From Candidatus Aciduliprofundum sp. JdFR-45 (lineage in GTDB: Archaea; Thermoplasmatota; Thermoplasmata; Thermoplasmatales; JdFR-45), in contig MTNG01000098.1 of NCBI GenBank assembly GCA_002011395.1, forward strand, positions 1 to 9,292: DNA of 9,292 bases, written 5' to 3'. Position numbers and translations under genes: made by a program. Position 1 is the first letter of the stretch; each line of letters opens with the position of its first letter. Shown in pieces: positions 1 to 6,397 of this stretch. The notes under the pieces are model-generated. The model had not been told where the DNA came from, made no database searches, and saw only the letters and a program-made list of their open reading frames with translations.

Positions 1-69
1 CCTGTGCCCCGGCCCGAAGAGCGAGCGCTCCTCCCAGGGCATGTCCTTCTCCCTGTTGAGGTCTATCAC
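1..69 (-). CDS. porB: Pyruvate:ferredoxin oxidoreductase, beta subunit (N-terminal fragment)
   Basis: This is the first 23 codons of a gene that continues past the left edge. The GTG start at 69-67 overlaps the porA stop in a GTGA tetranucleotide. A GGTGAT Shine-Dalgarno lies just upstream at 78-73, inside the porA end. The peptide ends in LFGPGHR, which fits the PorB start, where a (A/G)PGH segment leads into the first cysteines of a CxxC-containing thiamine-diphosphate subunit; those cysteines lie outside the window. In the family, PorB binds thiamine diphosphate and one 4Fe-4S cluster and forms the active site together with PorA. The assignment rests on this short motif and on the conserved C-D-A-B gene order, so it is context-supported rather than proven. 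Confidence 0.8.
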   Translation of the reverse strand, partial: MIDLNREKDMPWEERSLFGPGHR

Positions 70-1268
70 CGCATCACCCCCTCTGATTTTTCCACCGCTT
101 CCTTATCCACGTTCACCCAGTTGATCTCCGGTATGCTCTCGCCATTTGCCGCCTTCAGACCCATCTCAGCCACCGTCCTTATGTCGTCCCTCGTTACGTC
201 CCTTCCGCCGAGGCCTATTATGAAGTCGTAGACCTTTGGCCTCTCGGGGAGGTTGTTCAGCACCGCCGCCAGCTCGCCGTAGACCGCACCGCCGAACCCG
301 AAGGACACGTTGCGGTCGAGGACACACACAACCTTCGCGTTCTTCACCGCCTCCACCATCTCCTCCTTCGGGAAGGGTCTGTACACGGTGAGCTTTATCA
401 GCCCGACCTTCAGCCCGTCCTCGCGCATCTTCCTTATGGCCTCCTTGGCGGTTCCGCTCATTGAACCCATGGTGATGAGCACGACGTCCGCGTCCTCCAC
501 GCCGAAGGTGGATATCTTGGAGTACTTCCTTCCAAAGCGGCGCGCGAACTCCTCAAAGACCTCGTCTATGACCCTCTTCGCCTTCTCCATCGCCAGCCAC
601 TGGCCGTACTTGAACTCCATGTAATGCTCGGGGTATCCGAAGGAGCCCTGCGTTATGGGCCTCTCCGGGTCCAGATACGCATGCTCCGGCCTGTACTCGC
701 CCAGAAAGTCGTCAACCTCCCCCTGCTCGGGGACGTCCACCGGCTCCATGGTGTGCGTCAGCACGAAGGCGTCTATGCCGACCATGGCCGGCAGCAGAAC
801 CCTCTTATCCTCGGCCACCTTGAAGGCGATCAGCATGAGGTCAAGGGCCTCCTGATTGCTCTCGGCGTAGAACTGCAACCAGCCGGTGTCTCTCTGGGAT
901 ATCGTGTCCTGATGGTCGCACCATATGTTTATCGGCGCGCTGAGGGCCCTGTTGCCTATGGCCAGCACGATGGGCAGGCGCATCCCGCTGGCTATGAAGA
1001 GAACCTCATGCATGAGAGCAAGACCCTGCGATGCCGTGGCGGTGACAGTCCTCACGCCCGTGGCCGCCGCGCCTATGCACGCGCTCATGGCCGAGTGCTC
1101 GCTCTCCACCGGGATGAACTCGGCATCCAGCTCCCCGTTGGCCACGAACTCCGAGATCTTCTCCGGGAACGTGGTGGACGGGGTTATGGGATACGCCGCC
1201 ACGACGCCCGGCCTCGCCAGTTTGGCCGCGTAGGCCAGCGCCTCATTACCCTTCAACACCTTCTTCAT
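66..1268 (-). CDS. porA: Pyruvate:ferredoxin oxidoreductase, alpha subunit
   Basis: This is the alpha subunit of the cytoplasmic four-subunit enzyme that converts pyruvate, CoA and oxidised ferredoxin to acetyl-CoA, CO2 and reduced ferredoxin. The 400-residue length is normal for archaeal PorA. Visible motifs are YPITPST at residues 26-32, VESEHSA at 54-60 with the conserved glutamate E55, the TASQGLALMHE stretch at 78-88, and GNRALSAPINIW at 105-116, whose R107 probably matches the pyruvate-binding arginine of single-chain PFOR. FIIGLGGRDVT at 349-359 is a typical C-terminal segment. From memory the text is very close to Pyrococcus/Thermococcus PorA, which favours pyruvate over branched-chain oxoacids (Vor). 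The ATG directly abuts the porD stop (TAAATG), with a GGAGG-type Shine-Dalgarno inside the porD end. It is the third gene of the operon and overlaps porB by four bases. Confidence 0.96.
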   Translation of the reverse strand: MKKVLKGNEALAYAAKLARPGVVAAYPITPSTTFPEKISEFVANGELDAEFIPVESEHSAMSACIGAAATGVRTVTATASQGLALMHEVLFIASGMRLPIVLAIGNRALSAPINIWCDHQDTISQRDTGWLQFYAESNQEALDLMLIAFKVAEDKRVLLPAMVGIDAFVLTHTMEPVDVPEQGEVDDFLGEYRPEHAYLDPERPITQGSFGYPEHYMEFKYGQWLAMEKAKRVIDEVFEEFARRFGRKYSKISTFGVEDADVVLITMGSMSGTAKEAIRKMREDGLKVGLIKLTVYRPFPKEEMVEAVKNAKVVCVLDRNVSFGFGGAVYGELAAVLNNLPERPKVYDFIIGLGGRDVTRDDIRTVAEMGLKAANGESIPEINWVNVDKEAVEKSEGVMR

Positions 1269-1574
1269 TTACTTCTCCTCCTTCACGAACTCTATGGCCT
1301 TAACGGGGCATTCGGCCACACATATCCCGCATCCCTTGCAGTGGTCGTAGTCTATGTAAACCACGTCCTTCTCCGCTACCCTCTCGTTGGGCACGGGCTC
1401 GCCCGCCGGCTTTCTCTTGAATATAGCCGGCTCCGGACAGTAGGTCCAGCAGATATAGCACCTTATGCACTTCTCGTAGTTAATCACAGGGCGGAAGGTC
1501 CTCCAGCCGCCCGTGAGGTACGTGTAGGTGTTCTGCGGCTCGTATATTATCGCTCCCTTCGTTATCTCCTTCAT
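1269..1574 (-). CDS. porD: Pyruvate:ferredoxin oxidoreductase, delta (ferredoxin-like) subunit
   Basis: This small 2[4Fe-4S] ferredoxin-type subunit passes electrons from the catalytic core to free ferredoxin. Counting from the ATG at 1574 it has 101 residues, the usual size. Both cluster motifs are complete: C36-x2-C39-x2-C42-x3-C46-P and C79-x2-C82-x2-C85-x3-C89-P. The lead-in WRTFRPVINYEKCIRC is typical of PorD/VorD. The start is ambiguous. GTG at 1580 would give a GTGA overlap with the porC stop, like the porA-porB junction, and GTG at 1583 is also open. ATG 1574 is preferred because GGGGTGG lies about six bases upstream. The gene sits between porC and porA with essentially no gaps, so translation is probably coupled along the operon. 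Confidence 0.94.
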   Translation of the reverse strand: MKEITKGAIIYEPQNTYTYLTGGWRTFRPVINYEKCIRCYICWTYCPEPAIFKRKPAGEPVPNERVAEKDVVYIDYDHCKGCGICVAECPVKAIEFVKEEK

Positions 1575-1576
1575 GC

Positions 1577-2128
1577 TCACCACCCCAGCACGGTGGCCTC
1601 GTAGGCCTCCCTTGCCGCCTTTGCGTTCTCCTCCTTCTTCACGGGCGCCTCGTTCCTCACGGCCGTGACCACGTACTCTATGTCCACGTTGCCGACGGCC
1701 CTGGCGTACGCTCCGAGTATGGCGGTGTTGACTATGGGCGCCTCCCTGGAACCGAGACGGTTCCTCACCGCTATCTCCGTCGCGTCAACGGTCGCCACCT
1801 TATATCCGGGGAAGTTGAACTCCTCCGGCTTCTTGGCGCTGTTTATTATTATGACTCCGCCCTCTTTCAGACCCCTTGCCACGTCCACGACCTCCATGAG
1901 GCTGGGGTCCAGCACCACGACCGCGTCCGGTGTGTACACCTGCTCCCTGATCTCTATGGGCGCGCTGTCCATCCTGACGTACGCTTCCACGGGCGCCCCT
2001 CTTCTCTCAACGCCGAAGTTGGGAAACGCCTGCACGTGGTATCCCTGGTTGAACGCCGCCACGGCCAGTATGTTCGCCGCCGTGACGGCACCCTGTCCTC
2101 CTCTACCGTGGAATCTCACCTCGTACAT
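1577..2128 (-). CDS. porC: Pyruvate:ferredoxin oxidoreductase, gamma subunit
   Basis: This is the first gene of the por operon and encodes the gamma subunit of the 2-oxoacid:ferredoxin oxidoreductase family (also called PorG). The protein has 183 residues, the normal length. It opens with VRFHGRGGQGAVTAANILA (residues 4-22), the family hallmark, followed by PNFGVERRGAPVEAYVR (36-52) and a PIVNTAILGAYAR segment (131-143). In Thermococcales one gamma subunit serves both pyruvate and 2-oxoisovalerate enzymes; no Vor genes are visible here, so that cannot be tested. The ATG at 2128 has a GGTGG Shine-Dalgarno at 2137-2133. A BRE/TATA-like element upstream at 2174-2161 probably drives the whole operon. 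Confidence 0.95.
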   Translation of the reverse strand: MYEVRFHGRGGQGAVTAANILAVAAFNQGYHVQAFPNFGVERRGAPVEAYVRMDSAPIEIREQVYTPDAVVVLDPSLMEVVDVARGLKEGGVIIINSAKKPEEFNFPGYKVATVDATEIAVRNRLGSREAPIVNTAILGAYARAVGNVDIEYVVTAVRNEAPVKKEENAKAAREAYEATVLGW

Positions 2129-2149
2129 TTAACCACCTTCCATAGGGGC

Positions 2150-2395
2150 ATGTCATATGAGAATAAAGTTTTTGTCAGGGGAACCGATGCATATGGCATG
2201 GGAGACCTCCGCAGGGCCTTCAACGAGGCCGCCCCCTATCTCTGCAACCTGTGGAAGGTGGAGGAGTTTGTGCGCTCCCTGGAGGGGAAGGAGAATGTGG
2301 AAGAGGCCCTGCTCCGCGCTATTGAGGAGGCGGATGACCCCACCTTCAGGACGGACCTCAGAATACTTCACCATTTCCTCGTCAAATCCCGATAA
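2150..2395 (+). CDS. Small hypothetical protein, divergent from por operon
   Basis: I do not recognise this protein. The longest reading, from ATG 2150, is 81 residues. The body from about residue 17 looks genuinely coding, with helical, charged and leucine-rich stretches such as LRRAFNEAAPYL and VEEALLRAIEEADDPTF, and GC-rich third positions. There are no cysteine clusters, signal peptide or membrane segments. The start is doubtful. Bases 2150-2197 are AT-rich compared with the rest and contain the probable por promoter, so the true start may be ATG 2198 (65 residues). No strong Shine-Dalgarno precedes either ATG. A weak TATA-like catttaac lies at 2126-2133. The gene ends 36 bases before the next gene, which has its own TATA-like element. 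Its role is unknown. Confidence 0.5.
   Translation: MSYENKVFVRGTDAYGMGDLRRAFNEAAPYLCNLWKVEEFVRSLEGKENVEEALLRAIEEADDPTFRTDLRILHHFLVKSR
2161..2174 (-). promoter_or_regulatory. Putative BRE/TATA promoter of the por operon
   Basis: Read on the minus strand, an A-rich BRE-like run precedes CTTTATTC (TATA box at 2168-2161). The usual 26-nt spacing puts transcription start near 2138. That would give a roughly 10-nt leader carrying the GGTGG Shine-Dalgarno of porC almost at its 5' end. The element lies inside the first codons of the divergent small ORF that starts at 2150. Confidence 0.55.
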
Positions 2396-2403
2396 TTATT
2401 TAA
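2396..2403 (+). promoter_or_regulatory. Putative TATA box for the two-domain protein gene
   Basis: TTATTTAA sits in an AT-rich island just after the stop of the small ORF. A 26-nt spacing predicts a transcript start near 2426, downstream of ATG 2408 but about five bases before ATG 2432. This supports the later start for the next gene. Confidence 0.5.
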
Positions 2404-2431
2404 CCCAATGCAGAGATATGGTGTACTGGCA

Positions 2432-3445
2432 ATGGATGAGAAGATGGTTGAAGGGCTCTTTCGCGTGCTCAAGGTGCTCCACACGCTTGAGGGGGGAGAG
2501 GCGGAGGTCGCAGATGGCTTTCTTCTCCTTACATACCCCGACGGCTCCACCATCGCCCTGACCGTGGAGGAGGACGAGGTGAGCCGCATCACCCTTCCCG
2601 TTTATCACCGCAGGTTTCAGAAGGCCGCCCCAGAGGCGAAATGGGTTCTCCTGTGCAGGAGCAGGGTGGATGAACGCCTGAAACAGTTCGCATCGCTCCG
2701 CGGCATAAAACTCGTCGGCCTGGATGAGATATACAGGGACATAGGCGAGAAGGTTGTGGAGGTGCTCTCCGCCGGCAGAACCTTCGGCGACCTGGCGCTC
2801 GTGGAGAGCCCGCCCGATGAAGTCGTCGTTGAGGAGATAGAGGAGGAGATAGATGGGGAGGAGGACGCCGACATCATACCCATCTTCGTGGAGGAGGGGG
2901 AGGAGATGGGGACCGAGAAGTACGTGAAGTGCCGCGTGGGCGAGGGAGAGGTGAAGTTGCTCGGCTCCCGCGAGGTTGGGGGCACGAGGGCGAAACTCAT
3001 ATACGTTCCCTTCCACGTCTTTGAGTACTCAGCGGAAGTTTACACTGAGGGCGAAATCCTGCCGAGAACCGCGAGGGGATACGTCGGCGTGAACGCATCG
3101 CTGGATCCGGAACGTGCGGAGGACGTCGCTCAGGAGTGGAAGTACGGGATGGAGGCAACCTCCACCCGACCTCCCAAGTCAGAGGTGCTGAAGACGCGGA
3201 TGGAGGTGGAGGATGCGGAGAAGAAGGCGAAGGAACACCTGCTCCGCGCGCTCGCGAGGGAAAAGGAGATCACGCGGGAGACGAAGGAGGTCGTGATCAT
3301 AGAGCGGAAGAGGGAGTACCCGGAGGAAAGGAGCATCCGGTTGAACTACGTAGGCCTCTACCATCTGCCCCTGTGGAGGGTGTCCGGCAGGAAGGGAACC
3401 ATCTTAGTGGACGGCATAACGGGGGAAGTCCTCACGAGGCGGTGA
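2432..3445 (+). CDS. Conserved-looking archaeal two-domain protein of unknown function
   Basis: Not recognised as a named family. From ATG 2432 it has 337 residues; ATG 2408 would add eight, but a TATA-like box at 2396-2403 favours 2432. Residues 1-115 look like a small alpha/beta domain. The run WVLLCRSRVDERLKQFASLRGIKLVGLDE (two pieces, 71-80 and 81-99) recalls the C-terminal half of Mrr/restriction-endonuclease-like folds, but no convincing D...ExK catalytic set is visible, so a nuclease is not claimed. Residues 129-159 form a strongly acidic linker. Residues 160-337 form a second domain with YVPFHVFEYSAEV (191-203), a charged probable helix or coiled coil at 255-300, and a C-terminal YHLPLWRVSGRKGTILVDGI followed by TGEV. 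There is no signal peptide or membrane segment. The stop directly abuts the stop of trmI on the other strand. Confidence 0.85.
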   Translation: MDEKMVEGLFRVLKVLHTLEGGEAEVADGFLLLTYPDGSTIALTVEEDEVSRITLPVYHRRFQKAAPEAKWVLLCRSRVDERLKQFASLRGIKLVGLDEIYRDIGEKVVEVLSAGRTFGDLALVESPPDEVVVEEIEEEIDGEEDADIIPIFVEEGEEMGTEKYVKCRVGEGEVKLLGSREVGGTRAKLIYVPFHVFEYSAEVYTEGEILPRTARGYVGVNASLDPERAEDVAQEWKYGMEATSTRPPKSEVLKTRMEVEDAEKKAKEHLLRALAREKEITRETKEVVIIERKREYPEERSIRLNYVGLYHLPLWRVSGRKGTILVDGITGEVLTRR

Positions 3446-4183
3446 TCATCTCAGGGCTTTAAAACCCCTCATTATGTATGCCGTGTGGCCCATGTGCTCG
3501 TTTGTCGGCCTCGTGGCACCCGTTCTCACCACCATCTCCCTCTCTATGACCTCAAGCGCCTTTATATCGCGGAAACCGTGCGCCTCCATGGCCTCCCTCG
3601 CCCTCTCCAGTTGATTGAACGTGGGGAGGTAAACGCACAGCGCACCGCCGGGCCGGAGCACTCTCTGCACCGCCTCCATGACCTCCCACGGCTCGGGGAG
3701 GTCAAGGAAAACCGCGTCGTACTCGCCCCGCGCGTTGCGCACATCCTCCACGCGCAGCTCCCATCTGTCCGCGAGTCCGAACCTCTCCACGTTCCTCCGG
3801 GCGATGGCCGCGAAGTCCTCACGCACCTCGTACGTCACGAGTTTTCCCGATGTCAGGTGCATCAGAAAGGCGATGGACATGGCGCCCGAGCCGGCGCCCG
3901 CCTCCAGAACCGTGGAATCGCATCCCACGTTGCAGAGGGATATTATACGCGCCGCGTCCTTCTCCCTGACTATCTGCGCCTTCCTCTCTATGAGGTGGGG
4001 TATGTCGTCAAGCGTGGCGCGCCTCACCAGATACTCACGGGTTCCCAGCGGGATGACTCTGCCGACGCTTTCCATAAGTTTCCCGAAGTCCAGCAGCCCG
4101 AGCCCGTCCACCCTCGTCAGCCCCGTGGACGGAGGGGCGAGGAAAAGACGACCGTCGTCCCTGACCAGCACCAGAGCCCTCAT
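3446..4183 (-). CDS. trmI: tRNA (adenine-N1)-methyltransferase, TrmI family
   Basis: This SAM-dependent enzyme methylates N1 of adenine 58, and in some archaea also A57, in the tRNA T-loop. The 245-residue length matches archaeal TrmI. A small N-terminal beta domain (about 1-55) precedes a Rossmann methyltransferase. Visible elements are QIVREKDAARI (70-80), matching the family's QIxxPKDAA region; motif I LEAGAGSGAMS (93-103); the acidic E119 after beta-2; the motif IV-like DLPEPW (161-166); and the C-terminal R225-P226 with GHTAYI. From memory it aligns well with Pyrococcus abyssi TrmI. That enzyme's two intersubunit disulfide cysteines appear here as T188 and A223. The start ATG at 4183 overlaps the upstream gene's stop as ATGA, so the pair is probably translated together. 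Confidence 0.92.
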   Translation of the reverse strand: MRALVLVRDDGRLFLAPPSTGLTRVDGLGLLDFGKLMESVGRVIPLGTREYLVRRATLDDIPHLIERKAQIVREKDAARIISLCNVGCDSTVLEAGAGSGAMSIAFLMHLTSGKLVTYEVREDFAAIARRNVERFGLADRWELRVEDVRNARGEYDAVFLDLPEPWEVMEAVQRVLRPGGALCVYLPTFNQLERAREAMEAHGFRDIKALEVIEREMVVRTGATRPTNEHMGHTAYIMRGFKALR

Positions 4184-4890
4184 TCCCGCAGCACCCTCAT
4201 GACCTGATTCCTTACCTCCTGAAGGGCATCGGCCTCCAGACGGGGAGCGGTGCCTATCTCGCCATCCACGTTTTTCATCACCCCTTCACCGGCCCCCACA
4301 AACATGCCCTCGGAGAGCACTCCTCTGAACTCCGCCGGGGGGAGAAGCGCCACGGCCACCCTGTCCCCCTCCCTGACGCTCAGGTCGTTCGTGACCACCG
4401 TTATGGCGCGGCCCACGTTGACGTTGCATATCAGGAGACGGTCGGCATCCGGATGCCTGTGGACACTCATGATCTCGCCCACCCTGATATCCACGGCGTA
4501 GGCGGGGTCGTCGCCTAGCGTGAGGCGCGCGTCCAGATTATAGAGTACGTTAAGCGCCCATCTGATCCTCGCGGCCGCCTCCTCCACGCTTCGCCTCTCC
4601 TCTCTCGCCGCCCGGGAGAGAAACTCCCTCTGCCACTCGCGGCCTCCGAGGGACTGGAGGATTTTCATGCATCCCTCTTTCAGGGCCCTCATCGCCTCGC
4701 TCTCCCTGAGTTCCCCCGGCTCCATGTAGGAGTACTTTATCTCTGGAAGCCTTCGGGCTATCTCCTTCGCAGCGGATATCGCGCCTTTCCTGTCCCAGTT
4801 TCCGCGGAACTTCGCACTTTCCAGCGTTTTAAGCAATTTCTCAACCGCGACCTCCGCCATGCGTATCTGTGGCGATGAGGCGGTGTCCAT
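4180..4890 (-). CDS. tRNA-binding domain protein (Arc1p/EMAP-II/MetG C-terminal type)
   Basis: The 236-residue protein has a helical N-terminal region (about 10-125) and a C-terminal OB-fold tRNA-binding domain (about 132-205). The OB domain shows DIRVGEIMSVHRHPDADRLL (134-153), VTNDLSVREGDRVAVALLPP (166-185) and RGVLSEGMFVGAG (189-201), the hallmarks of the domain in Arc1p, EMAP-II and the C-terminus of methionyl-tRNA synthetase. There is no HIGH or KMSKS synthetase motif, so it is not itself a synthetase. It may present tRNA to a partner such as MetRS or the TrmI encoded next to it; that is inference. ATG 4890 is chosen because TTAAATAT at 4920-4913 is centred 26 bases upstream, which predicts a leaderless mRNA. 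ATG 4860 is an alternative start lacking that support. Confidence 0.88.
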   Translation of the reverse strand: MDTASSPQIRMAEVAVEKLLKTLESAKFRGNWDRKGAISAAKEIARRLPEIKYSYMEPGELRESEAMRALKEGCMKILQSLGGREWQREFLSRAAREERRSVEEAAARIRWALNVLYNLDARLTLGDDPAYAVDIRVGEIMSVHRHPDADRLLICNVNVGRAITVVTNDLSVREGDRVAVALLPPAEFRGVLSEGMFVGAGEGVMKNVDGEIGTAPRLEADALQEVRNQVMRVLRE

Positions 4891-4892
4891 GG

Positions 4893-4904
4893 GGGGATAT
4901 CCCC
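4893..4904. promoter_or_regulatory. Perfect 12-bp palindrome, candidate operator
   Basis: GGGGATATCCCC is an exact inverted repeat lying between the TATA box and start codon of the tRNA-binding protein gene. A second half-copy, GGGATAT, occurs at 4910-4916, 16 bases away in direct orientation and running into the TATA box. A protein bound here would block the predicted start at 4890. The regulator is unknown, and the function is inferred from position only. Confidence 0.4.
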
Positions 4905-4912
4905 ACCGCGGG

Positions 4913-4920
4913 ATATTTAA
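4913..4920 (-). promoter_or_regulatory. TATA box for the tRNA-binding protein/trmI operon
   Basis: Minus-strand TTAAATAT, preceded by an A-rich BRE-like GGAAA, is centred 26 bases from the A of ATG 4890. This is the spacing expected for a leaderless transcript. No Shine-Dalgarno is present in front of the ATG. Confidence 0.65.
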
Positions 4921-4957
4921 TTTCCGACCGCGCCCCGCTCTGAAAATTGGAAAGCGA

Positions 4958-4965
4958 GATATACA
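4958..4965 (+). promoter_or_regulatory. TATA box for the APC permease gene
   Basis: GATATACA is preceded by an A/G-rich BRE-like tract. Its centre is about 26 bases from ATG 4987, which predicts a leaderless mRNA for the permease. Confidence 0.6.
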
Positions 4966-4986
4966 CGTTTTTCATATACCCATGAC

Positions 4987-6390
4987 ATGGAAAGGAGGGA
5001 ACTGAAGAGGGAACTCGGCATAAAGGAGGTCGTTGCCACCGTTATGACGTCTGTCATCGGGGGCGGCCTGTTTCTCACCACCATTCAGATTCAGCAGCAG
5101 GTTCAAGTCGGCTCAAATGTCATACTGTCTTACCTCGTGGCCGCGGTGCCCGCCCTCCTCGTGGCGCTCTCGTACGCGGTTCTATCGTCCGCCATACCAT
5201 CGTCAGGGGGCGATTACATCTACATATCGAGGATTGTTGACCCCACCCTCGGGTTCCTCACCACGTGGGTTCGGTGGTTCGGCATGGTCGCGGGCATAGC
5301 GGCGATATCCATAGGGGATCTCTATCTGATTGCGAACATGTTCACGGCCGTCGGCTGGGATTCCGCCACGAACTTCGTCATGGCGTACCGGATACCCCTC
5401 GCCATAGCGATCATCCTGACCTTCCTTACAATCAACTATCTCGGCGTTAAGATATACGGATGGGTTCAGGACGCCATGCTGTTCATCCTCCTCTCCGGGA
5501 TTATTCTCTACATAGCCCTCGGCCTCCCCCACGTGAGGATGGACTACCTCGCGGCCTCCGCGAGGGGCGGATTCGGCGACATCGTCCAGGCATCCTCCAT
5601 AGTGTTCTTCAGCTACATAGGGTTCGCGGCCATAGCCGATGCGGGGGGCGAGGTGAAGGACGCGAAGAGAAATCTACCCCGTGGCATAGTGATATCCGTG
5701 GTGGCCATAGCGGTGCTGTACGTGCTCGTGGCCCTCGTCACCTACGGCACCGCGGATCTTGATACGGTCATAGCGTCGGGGAACGTCCCCGCGGAGGCGA
5801 TGCTGTTTCTGCCATCTTTCGTAGCCCTGTACATTTCATTTACCGCTTTCATCGCACTGGTATCCGACATAAACCCCTCCATCCTGGCAACGTCCCGTCT
5901 CGCCTTCGCGTGGGCGAGGGACTGCGTCGTTCCGGAGAAGTTGAGCGAGTTGAGCAGGTTCCACACGCCCAAGTGGACGCTTGCCCTGAATGGGGCGGTG
6001 GCCATTTTTATAGTGCTGGCCTTCAGCGAGTTCATAGAGGCGATAGACGTGACCACAATCGCCATTCTGCTGACGTACGCCATGGTCTGCCTGGCCACCT
6101 TTGTGATGCCTCATAAGAGGCCTGACCTGTGGGACAGGGCCGAGGTCAAGTACAGGGGAACATGGGCGATAAGCGTTGCGGGGATGGTCACGACCCTTCT
6201 GCTGCTGGGATACATCGTACAGGTGTCCCTCACCCAGTTCACGGTGGTCGTGATATGGATGGGGATAGGTGCGGCGTTGTATCACCTCACGAGGGAGCGC
6301 CACCAGCTGGACTGGAGGGTAGTCAGGGAGAAGATGAAGGGGCTGAGGGAGATGGAGAGACGTCTCATAGACCTTTACAGGAAACTCTGA
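4987..6390 (+). CDS. APC-family amino acid permease
   Basis: A 467-residue integral membrane transporter of the amino acid-polyamine-organocation superfamily, with about twelve hydrophobic segments (roughly 15-36, 45-69, 85-116, 136-153, 158-180, 198-218, 232-254, 272-294, 330-350, 355-374, 392-413 and 417-434). Family marks are the broken first helix SVIGGGLF (22-29), SSGGDYIYISR after helix 2 (72-82), FFSYIGFAAIADAGGEV (207-223) followed by LPRGI (230-234), and SRLAFAWARDCVVPEKL (303-319) with HTPKW (326-330). The cytoplasmic tail (about 435-467) is highly charged. The substrate cannot be read from sequence; amino acids are the family norm. ATG 4987 sits 26 bases from a TATA box and has no Shine-Dalgarno, so it is probably leaderless. 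The MFS gene follows 38 bases downstream. Confidence 0.92.
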   Translation: MERRELKRELGIKEVVATVMTSVIGGGLFLTTIQIQQQVQVGSNVILSYLVAAVPALLVALSYAVLSSAIPSSGGDYIYISRIVDPTLGFLTTWVRWFGMVAGIAAISIGDLYLIANMFTAVGWDSATNFVMAYRIPLAIAIILTFLTINYLGVKIYGWVQDAMLFILLSGIILYIALGLPHVRMDYLAASARGGFGDIVQASSIVFFSYIGFAAIADAGGEVKDAKRNLPRGIVISVVAIAVLYVLVALVTYGTADLDTVIASGNVPAEAMLFLPSFVALYISFTAFIALVSDINPSILATSRLAFAWARDCVVPEKLSELSRFHTPKWTLALNGAVAIFIVLAFSEFIEAIDVTTIAILLTYAMVCLATFVMPHKRPDLWDRAEVKYRGTWAISVAGMVTTLLLLGYIVQVSLTQFTVVVIWMGIGAALYHLTRERHQLDWRVVREKMKGLREMERRLIDLYRKL

Positions 6391-6397
6391 TAATTAG

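Noticed and set aside
624..1604. Long plus-strand open frame (326 codons) opposite porA and porD
   Set aside because: It is antisense to two certain genes, is rich in Arg/Leu/His/Gly as expected of a GC-rich shadow frame, and has no promoter, Shine-Dalgarno or recognisable motif.
2157..2561. Open frame of 134 codons overlapping the small ORF and the start of the two-domain gene
   Set aside because: Its Arg/Ser/Pro/Trp-rich composition is that of an out-of-frame reading, and it crosses two better-supported genes. Its ATG does sit about 26 bases from a weak TATA-like site, but that alone is not enough.
2432..2776. Active restriction nuclease of the Mrr type
   Set aside because: The resemblance is limited to a short strand-helix-strand run. 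No D...ExK set is visible and there is no adjacent methylase or defence gene.
3485..4207. Plus-strand open frame of 240 codons opposite trmI
   Set aside because: It is antisense to a clear TrmI gene with full motifs. It shows His/Arg/Pro shadow composition and no start signals.
4966..4974. T-rich tract as a terminator
   Set aside because: The run of five T lies between the TATA box and start codon of the permease, and no plus-strand gene ends upstream of it. It is part of the promoter region.
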